Assembly: GCA_050951505.1 (NCBI GenBank) | Contig: JBMNJE010000011.1 | Location: forward strand, 558,001-622,000 | Source of the DNA: DUOA01 sp012839095 | GTDB taxonomy: Bacteria > Bacillota > Clostridia > Caldicoprobacterales > DTU083 | DNA: 64,000 nucleotides | Direction of reading: 5' to 3' | Part shown: positions 53,658 through 62,087 of the stretch, in pieces | How positions within the stretch are numbered: position 1 is the first letter of the stretch | How the letters are laid out: each line of letters opens with the position of its first letter | Program-made: the position numbers and the translations under genes | Notes under the pieces: generated by a model | Told to the model about the DNA's origin: nothing | The model's database searches: none | What the model saw: only the letters and a program-made list of their open reading frames with translations

Positions 53658-53686
53658 TTGACAGTACCGTGTAAATGATGTATATT
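53658..53686 (+). promoter_or_regulatory. Promoter of the five-tRNA cluster
   Basis: Perfect TTGACA (53658-53663), 17 bp, TATATT (53681-53686), 33 bp before tRNA-Pro. Confidence 0.85.
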
Positions 53687-53719
53687 AGTATACGCCGTTC
53701 AAAAAACAGAACGTTCCCG

Positions 53720-53796
53720 CGGGGTGTGGCGCAGTTTGGTAGCGCACCTGGTTTGGGACCAGGGGGTCGCAGGTTCGAATCCTGTCGCCCCGACCA
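53720..53796 (+). tRNA. tRNA-Pro (TGG)
   Basis: Acceptor CGGGGTG/CGCCCCG, anticodon loop TTTGGGA (TGG), encoded CCA. Confidence 0.95.
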
Positions 53797-53800
53797 GCGT

Positions 53801-53875
53801 GGCCCCTTGGTCAAGTGGTTAAGACACCGCCCTTTCACGGCGGTAACAGGGGTTCGAATCCCCTAGGGGTCACCA
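53801..53875 (+). tRNA. tRNA-Glu (TTC)
   Basis: Acceptor GGCCCCT/AGGGGTC, anticodon loop CTTTCAC (TTC), encoded CCA. Confidence 0.95.
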
Positions 53876-53885
53876 TTTTTACTGA

Positions 53886-53962
53886 GGGCCTTTAGCTCAG
53901 TTGGTTAGAGCAACCGGCTCATAACCGGTCGGTCCGGGGTTCGAGTCCCTGAAGGCCCACCA
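53886..53962 (+). tRNA. tRNA-Met (CAT)
   Basis: Acceptor GGGCCTT/AAGGCCC, anticodon loop CTCATAA (CAT), encoded CCA. A paired first acceptor base suggests an elongator tRNA; a lysidine-modified tRNA-Ile with the same anticodon cannot be fully excluded. Confidence 0.88.
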
Positions 53963-53967
53963 TCTTT

Positions 53968-54043
53968 GCCTCGGTAGCTCAGTCGGTAGAGCAGTAGACT
54001 GAAAATCTACGTGTCGGTGGTTCGATTCCGCCCCGAGGCACCA
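53968..54043 (+). tRNA. tRNA-Phe (GAA)
   Basis: Acceptor GCCTCGG/CCGAGGC, anticodon loop CTGAAAA (GAA), encoded CCA. Confidence 0.95.
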
Positions 54044-54170
54044 TTTATGAAGTCAGAAGCCGGAAATCCGAAGTCAAATTTGCGTAATGCTGACCTGAGT
54101 GTTGCCTAAGTCCGGTATCTGAACTCTGAAAACGCTTTTAGGCGTCTGATATCCAATTTTATATCCATGT

Positions 54171-54256
54171 GGGGGAGTTCCCGAGTTGGCCAAAGGGGGC
54201 AGACTGTAAATCTGTTAGCTCAGCTTTCGGTGGTTCGAATCCGCCCTCCCCCACCA
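54171..54256 (+). tRNA. tRNA-Tyr (GTA)
   Basis: 86 nt with a long variable arm, acceptor GGGGGAG/CTCCCCC, anticodon loop CTGTAAA (GTA), encoded CCA. A 127 bp spacer, unusually long for this cluster, separates it from tRNA-Phe. Confidence 0.95.
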
Positions 54257-54257
54257 A

Positions 54258-54290
54258 CAAAAAACTGTTGATTTAGTCAACAGTTTTTTG
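54258..54290 (+). terminator. Terminator of the five-tRNA cluster
   Basis: AAAAAACTGTTGA-TTTAG-TCAACAGTTTTTTG hairpin immediately after tRNA-Tyr. Confidence 0.9.
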
Positions 54291-54391
54291 TTTGATAATT
54301 TATAGATAGATAATAAAAACATTGTTATAACCCGTTCTGCTTTTATCTGATGAATTTTCAGAAGTCTACAAAATTCTTTATGATAGAATCA

Positions 54392-54745
54392 TTATCCTTT
54401 AGGTTTAAACACAAGCGAGGCGATAAAGCCGAATACTATAGCTGCAGATATACCTGCACTTGTTACCTCGAAGATACCGGTCAGAACACCTATCAGGCCG
54501 TGTAATTCACTTTCTGCCATTGCACCTTTGAACAATGCGTTGCCAAAGCTGCTGATAGGAGTTGTCGCTCCTGCACCGGCAAGTTTTATCAATGGTTCAT
54601 ACCATCCCAGGCCGCCCAGAACAGTTCCGGTTACTACCAGGGTTGTCATGGTATGGGCAGGTGTCATTCTGAAAACATCCATCAAAATTTGACCGATTGC
54701 ACAAATAATTCCACCTATGAGAAAAGCCCAGAAAAATTTTTCCAT
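54392..54745 (-). CDS. spoVAE: Stage V sporulation protein AE (SpoVAEb)
   Basis: 117 residues, several short membrane helices; FFWAFLIGGIICAIGQILMD and GFGNALFKGAM-type loop (here SSFGNALFKGAMAE). Part of the channel that moves dipicolinic acid into the forespore and out at germination. ATG after AAAGGAG; 12 bp after spoVAD. Confidence 0.95.
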   Translation of the reverse strand: MEKFFWAFLIGGIICAIGQILMDVFRMTPAHTMTTLVVTGTVLGGLGWYEPLIKLAGAGATTPISSFGNALFKGAMAESELHGLIGVLTGIFEVTSAGISAAIVFGFIASLVFKPKG

Positions 54746-54757
54746 AACATGACTCCT

Positions 54758-55765
54758 TTACTGAATATACTCAATAGACACGGCATGTGCAATACAGGGA
54801 ATACTTTCCTTTTGCTGATAAGACATGGGAGACAGTAAAGCTCCTGTTGCGGCTATCAGGATTCTTTTTAACTCGCCGCGTTTCATACGATTGAAAAAAT
54901 GCCCGTAAGTTACAGCAGCACTGCATGCACAGCCGCTTGCACCGGAGAATACTTTGGGATCGTTACCGTAGATCAGGATGCCGCAATCAGTATAACGATT
55001 GTTATCCATCTTGATCCCCCTTTTCTGCATCAGTTCACATGCAATGGAATAGCCTGTGAAACCCAGATCTCCGGTTGCAATCAAATCATAATAATCCGAT
55101 TCCAAATTCATTTCATTCAAATGGACTTCAATTGTATCAACTGCAGCCGGAGCCATGGCTGCGCCCATATTGAAGGGATCAGATATACCCAAATCAACTA
55201 CCTTGCCTATTGTAGCGGAAATAATTCGCGGCCCCTTTCCTTCCCGGCCAAGAATTACTGCTCCTGCACCTGTAACCGTCCATTGAGCGGTTGGCGGTTT
55301 TTGCGCTCCATATTCGGTAGGATACCTGAACTGCTTCTCTGCTGCTGCATTATGACTGGCTGTAGCAGCCATAACATAGTTGGCTCCGTCATTATCTATA
55401 ATTTTGCTGGCCAATGCCAGGCCCTCCATGGATGTGGAGCAGGCTCCGAATAATCCCAGATAAGGAATTTTCAGCCCCCTGGCAGCAAAACTGCTGGAGG
55501 TTATCTGGTTGTCCAAGTCGCCGCTTAAGAGAAAGTTTATATCCTGGCTTTTTAGTCCTGCCTTCTCCAATGCCTTTTCACAGGCATGCTCCAGCAGTTT
55601 TACCTCTGCTTTTTCGAAGCTGTCCTGTTGAAGCCAGAGATCATCGTGAAAATAGTCAAAATCATCCGCTAAGGGGCATTGCGCTTCAAAAGGGCCGCCA
55701 ACAACAGCAGATGACAGAATCACCGGTCTTGTATCAAATCTCCAGGACTGTCGACCTACAAGCAT
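54758..55765 (-). CDS. spoVAD: Stage V sporulation protein AD
   Basis: 335 residues. Thiolase-like soluble fold that binds dipicolinic acid. Features: GPFEAQCPLADDFDYFHDD region, GLFGACSTSMEGLALA and SGCACSAAVTYGHF. One base after spoVAC, so cotranscribed. ATG after GGGAGGATAAT. Confidence 0.96.
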   Translation of the reverse strand: MLVGRQSWRFDTRPVILSSAVVGGPFEAQCPLADDFDYFHDDLWLQQDSFEKAEVKLLEHACEKALEKAGLKSQDINFLLSGDLDNQITSSSFAARGLKIPYLGLFGACSTSMEGLALASKIIDNDGANYVMAATASHNAAAEKQFRYPTEYGAQKPPTAQWTVTGAGAVILGREGKGPRIISATIGKVVDLGISDPFNMGAAMAPAAVDTIEVHLNEMNLESDYYDLIATGDLGFTGYSIACELMQKRGIKMDNNRYTDCGILIYGNDPKVFSGASGCACSAAVTYGHFFNRMKRGELKRILIAATGALLSPMSYQQKESIPCIAHAVSIEYIQ

Positions 55766-55766
55766 A

Positions 55767-56237
55767 TTATCCTCCCATCGCTTTTAACAGTATTTTTATA
55801 ATTGCTGTTACAAAGGCAGAAAAGGTACCGAAGACAATAACGGGCCCTGCTATTTTGAACATGTTACCGCCAACACCGAGAACATAGCCTTCACTGCGAT
55901 GTTCTATGGCTGCAGAAGCAATGCTGTTGGCAAATCCTGTAATGGGTACTGATATACCGGCTCCGGCCCATTGAGCAATATGATCATACACTCCGAGTCC
56001 TGTCAGTAAAGCAGACAACATAATCAAGACAGCAATAGCAGGGTTGCCTGCCTGTGATTCATCAAATCCGAAGTAGAGAATGAAAATGTTCTGCAGTAGT
56101 TGAGACACAGTACAGATTATTCCTCCTGTAAAAAAGGCCCTTATTACGTTCAGTGCTACATTTCTCTTGGGCTCTAATTTTTTGGCCAAAATCTGATAAT
56201 CCTTCTGAATTGGCGTATTCTTTTTCTTTTTAGGCAT
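55767..56237 (-). CDS. spoVAC: Stage V sporulation protein AC
   Basis: 156 residues from the chosen start, four to five membrane helices. In Bacillus it is a mechanosensitive channel subunit for dipicolinate release. The ATG at 56237 follows GAGTGA and leaves a short leader after the sigma-G promoter; the in-frame ATG at 56261 would lie almost on the transcription start. First gene of spoVAC-AD-AE. SpoVAA and SpoVAB are absent, as in many Clostridia. Confidence 0.95.
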   Translation of the reverse strand: MPKKKKNTPIQKDYQILAKKLEPKRNVALNVIRAFFTGGIICTVSQLLQNIFILYFGFDESQAGNPAIAVLIMLSALLTGLGVYDHIAQWAGAGISVPITGFANSIASAAIEHRSEGYVLGVGGNMFKIAGPVIVFGTFSAFVTAIIKILLKAMGG

Positions 56238-56269
56238 TATACTCACTCTTTCTGTAAGCATCTCTTTTT

Positions 56270-56298
56270 TAGTATGTCTTTCATGTCTCAAATAATGC
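56270..56298 (-). promoter_or_regulatory. Sigma-G (forespore) promoter of spoVAC-AD-AE
   Basis: On the minus strand GCATT (56298-56294), 17 bp, CATACTA (56276-56270). The -10 matches CATNHTA exactly; the -35 differs from G-H-A-T-R at the last base. spoVA operons are sigma-G dependent in known spore-formers. Confidence 0.75.
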
Positions 56299-56340
56299 AG
56301 CAATACAAAAACAGTAAATCAGGGTAGTATATAAAAATAA

Positions 56341-56359
56341 GCCGTGCTTGTAACACGGC
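56341..56359 (-). terminator. Hairpin between rpsA and spoVAC
   Basis: GCCGTG-CTTGTAA-CACGGC; on the minus strand followed by TTATTTTTAT. A second terminator behind the one after rpsA. Confidence 0.6.
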
Positions 56360-56429
56360 CGAATAAAGGGGTCTCACTGTATTTTGTGAGGTTGAATTTA
56401 TTTTTCCCGGAAAACGTAGATTTATACTA

Positions 56430-56458
56430 AAAAACCGAAGCTTAAGCTTCGGTTTTTT
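56430..56458. terminator. Terminator after rpsA
   Basis: AAAAACCGAAGCT / AGCTTCGGTTTTTT hairpin with T tract on both strands, 24 bp after the rpsA stop. Confidence 0.88.
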
Positions 56459-56481
56459 GAATCATTCAGTCAATGATTAAA

Positions 56482-58026
56482 TTACTCTTTTTCATTTAGT
56501 TCAGGAAAGAAGTCGCCCAGGGAAACAGTCATATCCTCTTTTACAAAAGGGGTTTCCCGCTGCTCCTGCTGTTTCTTCTCTGGCTTCTCCAATGCCTCTC
56601 TTATGCTGAGACTAATCCTTTTGTCATCAGGTTTGACATTGAGCACCTTGACGGAAACCATATCACCGGTCTTAAGGACATCCTCCACTTTGTCTACCCG
56701 TTTGTCGGAGATTTGGGAGATGTGAACCAAGCCGTCTACTCCCGGTTCTAATTCAACAAATGCCCCGAATGTGGTGATTCGTACCACTTTTCCCTGGAAG
56801 ATTTGTCCTACGGGGTATTTCTCTTCTATGTTGTCCCATGGATGAGGCAAGGTTTGCTTGTAGCCCAGCGAGATTCTGTTGTTTTCCTTATCAACGGACA
56901 GTACCAGAACTTCAACCTGCTGCCCTTCAGTAACAACTTGTTTCGGGCTCTTGATATGACCCCAGGATAGATCGGAAATGTGGATCAGACCGTCAACACC
57001 ACCAATATCCACAAAGGCACCGAAATTGGTAAGACGCTTGACTTCACCGCTTATGAGCTGCCCTTCCTTAATATTGTCCCATACCTGCTGTCTTTTCAGA
57101 GCTTCTTCTGCCTCCAGAACAGCCCTTTGTGATGCCACTACCCTATTTCGCTTTTTGTCTATTTCTAGTATCTGTAACCGAAGCCGCTGACCAACAAAAG
57201 AGGTAAGATCGGCTACGTAGCGAAGAGACAATTGTGAAGCGGGAACAAATGCAGAAAAACCTTTGATATTAGCCAGAACACCGCCTTTTACAACTTCCTT
57301 GCAGATACCGGTTAGTTCCTGTTTATTTCGGAATGCTTCTTCGATTGCTTTCCATGCCTGATGCCTGACTACATTTTTCTGCGAGAGTATAACGTTGCCT
57401 TCACCATCATTCACTTTTTTTACTTCCACCTCAATGTCATCGCCTTCATGAAATACTTCAGGGAGAGGCTTGTCCTCTTCCAGCATGATATCGTTTCTGG
57501 CAACAACTCCATCGGACTTGTATCCGACATTTACGATTATCTCATCATCTGTAACCCGGAGAATTTTTCCCTTTACGATTTGTCCGGGATGCAAGGATAC
57601 AATATCAAAATCATCCATGGTTTCTTCTTTTGCTTCTTCTTCTGTTTTTTGTAATTCATCTGATTTCTCAGAATCAGGTTCATCCGGCTCTCCCGGTTCG
57701 ACTGCCGCTTCCGGCTCACTTGCTTCGTCTGGTTCATCTGACTCTCCTGAATCATCAGCAGCGGCTGTTTCGATAACGGGAGCAGCTTCTTCTTCCTGTG
57801 CTGCTTCAGGTTCTTCTTCGTCGTCGGTGGATTCAGCGGCAACTTGCTCTTGCTCGCTTACGGATCCGGTATTTTCTTCCTGTTCATTGGCAGCAGAGGC
57901 AGCTTGCTCCAACGGATCAACAGCCGCCTGGTTTTCTTCATTCACGGACGAAACTGCTTCTTCCTGCTGTGTAACAGCAGCTTCAGCTATATCTTTTTCC
58001 ATGATTTCATCCTTCATATCGCTCAT
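56482..58026 (-). CDS. rpsA: S1-domain RNA-binding protein, ribosomal protein S1 homologue
   Basis: 514 residues. Acidic, low-complexity N-terminal part rich in Glu and Ala (about 1-140), then four S1 domains (about 145-215, 235-305, 320-390, 405-475; for example NFGAFVDIGGVDGLIHISDLSWGHI). Binds mRNA on the ribosome or regulates translation. ATG after AGGAGG. In many Clostridia an ispH gene is fused to or precedes rpsA; here it is absent. Confidence 0.9.
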   Translation of the reverse strand: MSDMKDEIMEKDIAEAAVTQQEEAVSSVNEENQAAVDPLEQAASAANEQEENTGSVSEQEQVAAESTDDEEEPEAAQEEEAAPVIETAAADDSGESDEPDEASEPEAAVEPGEPDEPDSEKSDELQKTEEEAKEETMDDFDIVSLHPGQIVKGKILRVTDDEIIVNVGYKSDGVVARNDIMLEEDKPLPEVFHEGDDIEVEVKKVNDGEGNVILSQKNVVRHQAWKAIEEAFRNKQELTGICKEVVKGGVLANIKGFSAFVPASQLSLRYVADLTSFVGQRLRLQILEIDKKRNRVVASQRAVLEAEEALKRQQVWDNIKEGQLISGEVKRLTNFGAFVDIGGVDGLIHISDLSWGHIKSPKQVVTEGQQVEVLVLSVDKENNRISLGYKQTLPHPWDNIEEKYPVGQIFQGKVVRITTFGAFVELEPGVDGLVHISQISDKRVDKVEDVLKTGDMVSVKVLNVKPDDKRISLSIREALEKPEKKQQEQRETPFVKEDMTVSLGDFFPELNEKE

Positions 58027-58409
58027 TGAATTAGTACCTCCTTAAAATCCATACAATCTGACCTGTTGAATATCTGTAGGGAATGAATTCAACATCGATT
58101 GTATATTCCACTATTGATGTGCCCCTGTGATGATCGAATTTCCTATAATTACATATTATTGCTTTTTTATATTTCCTATGAAAATAACAATAGATTATAT
58201 CAGATCCGCGATATAAGCCCCCCTAAATAAATCAAAAGCGAAATACTTGTTTCTTAAATAACTAGGAACATTCGAATTCATGATAGATCATGAAAACAGG
58301 AATCACATCTATAACTTAATATTATACTTTTTCGATATTATATGACTAAATCCTTCTTTTAAATAAAATTTAAACCAAGGAAATCAGGATTTAACTATTT
58401 TCCAGCCCT
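58027..58409. other. AT-rich intergenic stretch between plsC and rpsA
   Basis: 383 bp, very AT-rich, with many stop codons in all frames. It should contain the rpsA promoter but no clear one was found. Several short palindromes such as GATATTATATGA occur. No gene seen. Confidence 0.55.
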
Positions 58410-58994
58410 TTATTGGAATGGGACCAAGGATTTCACAGCTTCCATCATTTCTTCTGACACTTTGTCCAGCAATTCGGAATTGGATTTATTTCCATAATAC
58501 TTCTCCAAATCCAGCGGCTTACCTACAATTACCTGAATCGGGCGAAACAATCTATATCCGCCTGTTATGACCACCGGAACGGTAATCGCCCGTGATTTTA
58601 GTGCAATGGCAGCGGTGCCATGGGTAAACTGCTGCATGTTTCCATCCCGGCTTCGTGTTCCTTCCGGAAAAATACCAAATACCTCTCCTTTCCTGAGGGT
58701 ATAAAGGGCAGTTTTCACAGCGCTTATATCTGCAGTACCTCTTTTCACCGGAAAAGCTCCCAAACCCTTCATAAACAGTGCGAATGGCTTAATACGGAAC
58801 AGCTCCTGTTTTGCCATGAAATAGATTTTTCTGGGCAGAAGGCAGCCAAGTACAATGGGATCAAAAAGAGAAGTGTGGTTGGAAAAAATAATGGCACTTC
58901 CTTCAGTTGGTAAATTCTCCTTACCCTGGATCTTCGGCCAAAATAGGAGATAGACAAATGGCACTAGAATAGCACGAATAATATAGTATAACAA
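58410..58994 (-). CDS. plsC: 1-acyl-sn-glycerol-3-phosphate acyltransferase
   Basis: 194 residues. Makes phosphatidic acid from lysophosphatidic acid at the membrane. NHTSLFD gives the H-x4-D catalytic motif (near residue 38); FPEGTRSRDG is the second motif. N-terminal membrane segment. Start is TTG after GGAGG. 14 bp after aroH-cmk. Confidence 0.93.
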   Translation of the reverse strand: MLYYIIRAILVPFVYLLFWPKIQGKENLPTEGSAIIFSNHTSLFDPIVLGCLLPRKIYFMAKQELFRIKPFALFMKGLGAFPVKRGTADISAVKTALYTLRKGEVFGIFPEGTRSRDGNMQQFTHGTAAIALKSRAITVPVVITGGYRLFRPIQVIVGKPLDLEKYYGNKSNSELLDKVSEEMMEAVKSLVPFQ

Positions 58995-59008
58995 ATCCGC
59001 TTCCTCCG

Positions 59009-60022
59009 TTAGTTCTTCAGCAGGCTTTCAATCTCATCCACTACTTGTTCTATAGATTTTTGTGTGGTATCAATCAATACTGCGTCATCCGCTTTTTTCA
59101 GCGGGGCATATGTTCTCTTGCTGTCATTTTCATCCCGTTTTATAATTTCATTTAAAATAGTATCAAAATCAATATTAAGATTTCCCTTCTGCTTTAATTC
59201 TTTCCACCTGCGACGGGCTCTTTCTTCAGGTGCGGCGGTAAGAAAAACCTTAAGCGCAGCATCCGGCATCACATGAGTACCGATGTCTCTTCCATCCATG
59301 ACAAGAGAGACCTGCTCTGCAATTCCACGCTGGAGTTCCACCAGTTTAATGCGTACTTCAGGAATGGTAGCCACATCTGAAGCAGCATTTGAAACGCTGT
59401 TGGCCCGGATTTCGCTGGTTACATCTCGTCCGTCCAGCATTATGGTTTGATCACCATTTCCGTGTTGAACCTGAATATCGGTATCTGCCAGTAAGGGAAT
59501 GACATCTTCCGGTTTGGCGGGATCCCCTCCCTGTTTTAATACCTTTAATGCCATTGCCCGATACATGGCGCCTGTATCCAGGTACAAAATACCCATTCTT
59601 TTTGCCAGCAGCCTGGCAACTGTGCTTTTTCCGGCTCCCGCAGGCCCATCTATGGCTATGGTCAGTTTAGCAATGTCTGGTCTTAAGACAACTGCTTTCT
59701 CCAGATATACAGGACTTAACACTCTCTCTTCCTCCAGCTGGATATGCATCATAACGCGGATACACATGGGCAGGCTGCCTTTCACGTCCATTTCCTGGCA
59801 GCACATCAGCGGAACGGATGTCATACCCATTTTTCTGGCTGCCACAGCCGGATAAACGGCATCAATATCCTTTGTGGCAGTGAAGATGATACTGACTATA
59901 TCTTTACAATCCAATGAGTTTTCATTCAATAACTGTCTGATCAGCTCTGTTGTTCTCAGTAAAATCTCATCTCTATCGTTTTTAGTAACAGTGGTAGCAC
60001 CTCTTAAAGCGTAAAATTTCAT
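59009..60022 (-). CDS. Fusion of AroH-type chorismate mutase and cytidylate kinase
   Basis: 337 residues in one uninterrupted frame. Residues 1-about 116 are an AroH-type chorismate mutase (YALRGATTVTKNDRDEI, SIIFTATKDIDAVYPA, CIRVMMH) for prephenate synthesis. From about 119 it is cytidylate kinase with LTIAIDGPAGAGKSTVA (P-loop), LYLDTGAMYRA and VMDGRDIGT, phosphorylating CMP and dCMP. The kinase begins at a CTG Leu codon rather than a start, so the two are translated as one chain. ATG at 60022 after GGAGAG. Neighbouring genes plsC and a HutP-family gene are the usual ones for cmk. Confidence 0.9.
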   Translation of the reverse strand: MKFYALRGATTVTKNDRDEILLRTTELIRQLLNENSLDCKDIVSIIFTATKDIDAVYPAVAARKMGMTSVPLMCCQEMDVKGSLPMCIRVMMHIQLEEERVLSPVYLEKAVVLRPDIAKLTIAIDGPAGAGKSTVARLLAKRMGILYLDTGAMYRAMALKVLKQGGDPAKPEDVIPLLADTDIQVQHGNGDQTIMLDGRDVTSEIRANSVSNAASDVATIPEVRIKLVELQRGIAEQVSLVMDGRDIGTHVMPDAALKVFLTAAPEERARRRWKELKQKGNLNIDFDTILNEIIKRDENDSKRTYAPLKKADDAVLIDTTQKSIEQVVDEIESLLKN

Positions 60023-60032
60023 ATCCACTCTC

Positions 60033-60446
60033 CTATACTACACGATGGCCCAGCCCTATTGCAACTTCATTCAGATGCAGGAGCCCGATTCCGAAGAAAA
60101 GGGCGACACAGATATGGTCCTGATTTCTGGAAATCCCAATTTTACCGCCGACATTCAACCCCAGAGCCTTTGGCATAATCTGTGACAAGGCTTCACGGGC
60201 CGCTCCTGCTACAGCACCTTCTTCTCCATGAGAATCCTTTATCAAACCTTCTCTTTTAGCAGCTACCACTGCCCTTTCAATGATCCTGGTGATAGAAGGA
60301 ATAAATTCTCCGCCATAATCTACAGCAGCGGCAAGAATTCCATGTTTTTGCATTTCCGTTTTTAGTTCCCTCTCATCCTCCCGATTCCGGGTTAGTGCCA
60401 TGCGTAATGCTGCTCTTGATGCTTCCTTGCTTCCGGGAATTTCCAT
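60033..60446 (-). CDS. HutP-family RNA-binding protein
   Basis: 137 residues. Matches the HutP fold: AAVDYGGEFIPSITRIIERAVVAAKREGLI and the C-terminal FFGIGLLHLNEVAIGLGHR. In Bacillus HutP binds hut leader RNA with histidine and Mg ion as an antiterminator. No hut genes are nearby, so its RNA target here is unknown; linkage with cmk is common in Clostridia. ATG after AGGAGG. Confidence 0.82.
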   Translation of the reverse strand: MEIPGSKEASRAALRMALTRNREDERELKTEMQKHGILAAAVDYGGEFIPSITRIIERAVVAAKREGLIKDSHGEEGAVAGAAREALSQIMPKALGLNVGGKIGISRNQDHICVALFFGIGLLHLNEVAIGLGHRVV

Positions 60447-60493
60447 AAGCTATACCTCCTGGTTAACATGTGCTGCATGCACTGTATATGAAG

Positions 60494-61105
60494 TCATAGT
60501 CCGGACAGGTGACTGGTATCATTCAGACATACCAGCCGCCTTCTATCGGATTTCCATTGAATAATGCTTATCCCTGTATTGTCCAGTTGAAAGTCCCATA
60601 AGTGCCTGAGGGGAAATCCCAATAACTTCACAATCAACATTCGAACAGGATAAGAATGGGCAACCACCAGTATCCGCTCATCATCAGCATTATATCTGTC
60701 TTGAATATATTGTATAAAATTACAAATTCTGTTTTGCAGAGAGTATAAGGATTCGCCCTGGTGGGGTTCAAAAGAAAAATCCTTTCGATGTCTGTCCAAT
60801 TGCCCCGGATATTCAGCTTCAATCTGATTTCGGGTCAGACCCTCCCACACACCGAAATTGACTTCATTTAGTTCCTTCCTTTTGACAGGACAAATACTGT
60901 GTCTTTCCCCAATGACAGCTGCTGTATGATAAGCGCGTTTCAAGGTGCTGGAATATATCTGAGAGAAAGATTCACCGGAGAGCTTCTCCGCCAGCACTTC
61001 TGCCTGACGTATCCCTCTGTCGGAAAGCTCAGTATCACGGATACCCTGGGTTCTCCGTTGAATATTCCAAATAGTTTCTCCGTGGCGGGTCAGATAGATA
61101 TACAT
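60494..61105 (-). CDS. Histidine phosphatase (phosphoglycerate mutase-like)
   Basis: 203 residues. LTRHGETIWN at the N-terminus has the catalytic His; E in VNFGVWEGL and H in VVAHSYPVRM complete the site. Substrate unclear: could be a broad phosphatase or a cobalamin- or sugar-phosphate phosphatase. ATG after GGGAGG. Confidence 0.88.
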   Translation of the reverse strand: MYIYLTRHGETIWNIQRRTQGIRDTELSDRGIRQAEVLAEKLSGESFSQIYSSTLKRAYHTAAVIGERHSICPVKRKELNEVNFGVWEGLTRNQIEAEYPGQLDRHRKDFSFEPHQGESLYSLQNRICNFIQYIQDRYNADDERILVVAHSYPVRMLIVKLLGFPLRHLWDFQLDNTGISIIQWKSDRRRLVCLNDTSHLSGL

Positions 61106-61144
61106 GGTTCCTCCCGGCAGGTTAAGCGTCTGATGCAGGAATTC

Positions 61145-62008
61145 TCATCCTTTGTATTTTTCCACATATACCTGATATTCTGCCCATATATCCTCAAGTT
61201 GGTGAAAGCGGGAAGAGATTTCTGCTTTTTTTATTTGTCCGATGGCAACTATGAGCGCATTGATCAGGCTGAGCGGAGCTACTAAAGAATCAACAAAGGA
61301 AGCCATGTCACTTCTGGCCAAAAGAGTGCAGTCTGCATAGTCGGTTAAAGGAGACAGCATGCTGTCAGTAAGAGCAACTGTGTGTGCGCCTCTTTCTCTG
61401 GAAAATCTCATGGCCTCAATAGTTCGACTGGCATATCTGGGAAAACTGATTCCAATCAGCAAGTCTCCCCGTCCTATATGAAACAGCTGTTCAAAAATAT
61501 CACTGACACCAGAAGTTACTATTCTTACATTGTCAAATACAAAGTTCAGATAATAACCCATAAACTGTGCCAGTGGAGAAGCGCTGCGCAATCCAAGTAC
61601 ATAGATGTGCCTTGCCTGCAGAAATTTATTAACTACATCATTAAAGACTTCGTTGTCTATTTCATCGATGGTTTGACGGATATTTTGCATGTCCGCCTTA
61701 AGAACACTTTTAAGAACAACTGCCTGATCCAATTCAGAAGATAATTCGATGCGTTGAACCGTGGTAAGTTTGTTGCGGATCAATTCCTGTAGTGCTTTTT
61801 GCAGTTTTGGATATCCGTCATAGTCGAGGACGCCTGCAAAACGGACTACCGTAGATTCACTTACGCCTACAACCTCACCAAGCCTGGCAGCTGTCATAAA
61901 AGCTGCTTTATCATAATTGTTCATTATGTATTCCGCTATCAACTTCTGCCCCTTGCTCATTTTCTTATAGTAAGACTCTATGCGGTGAATCAGGTCCTGT
62001 TTGTTCAT
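61145..62008 (-). CDS. RpiR/MurR-family transcriptional regulator
   Basis: 287 residues. N-terminal helix-turn-helix (about 15-75, MTAARLGEVVGVSESTVVRFAG) and C-terminal SIS sugar-phosphate-binding domain (about 120-260, GLRSASPLAQ and GISFPRYASRTIEAM). Ligand probably a sugar phosphate; no sugar genes adjacent. ATG at 62008 after AAAAGGAG; upstream in-frame starts lack a site. Confidence 0.9.
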   Translation of the reverse strand: MNKQDLIHRIESYYKKMSKGQKLIAEYIMNNYDKAAFMTAARLGEVVGVSESTVVRFAGVLDYDGYPKLQKALQELIRNKLTTVQRIELSSELDQAVVLKSVLKADMQNIRQTIDEIDNEVFNDVVNKFLQARHIYVLGLRSASPLAQFMGYYLNFVFDNVRIVTSGVSDIFEQLFHIGRGDLLIGISFPRYASRTIEAMRFSRERGAHTVALTDSMLSPLTDYADCTLLARSDMASFVDSLVAPLSLINALIVAIGQIKKAEISSRFHQLEDIWAEYQVYVEKYKG

Positions 62009-62087
62009 CGAAAAACGCTCCTTTTCTGCACAGTTCATCATTATTTTACCACAACAGGCAAATTTGACAAGAGGCATGTAGGGTCAG

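Noticed and set aside
57470..58045. A 191-codon serine-rich frame opposite the N-terminal part of rpsA
   Set aside because: It mirrors the low-complexity Glu/Ala-rich region of rpsA and lacks a ribosome binding site.
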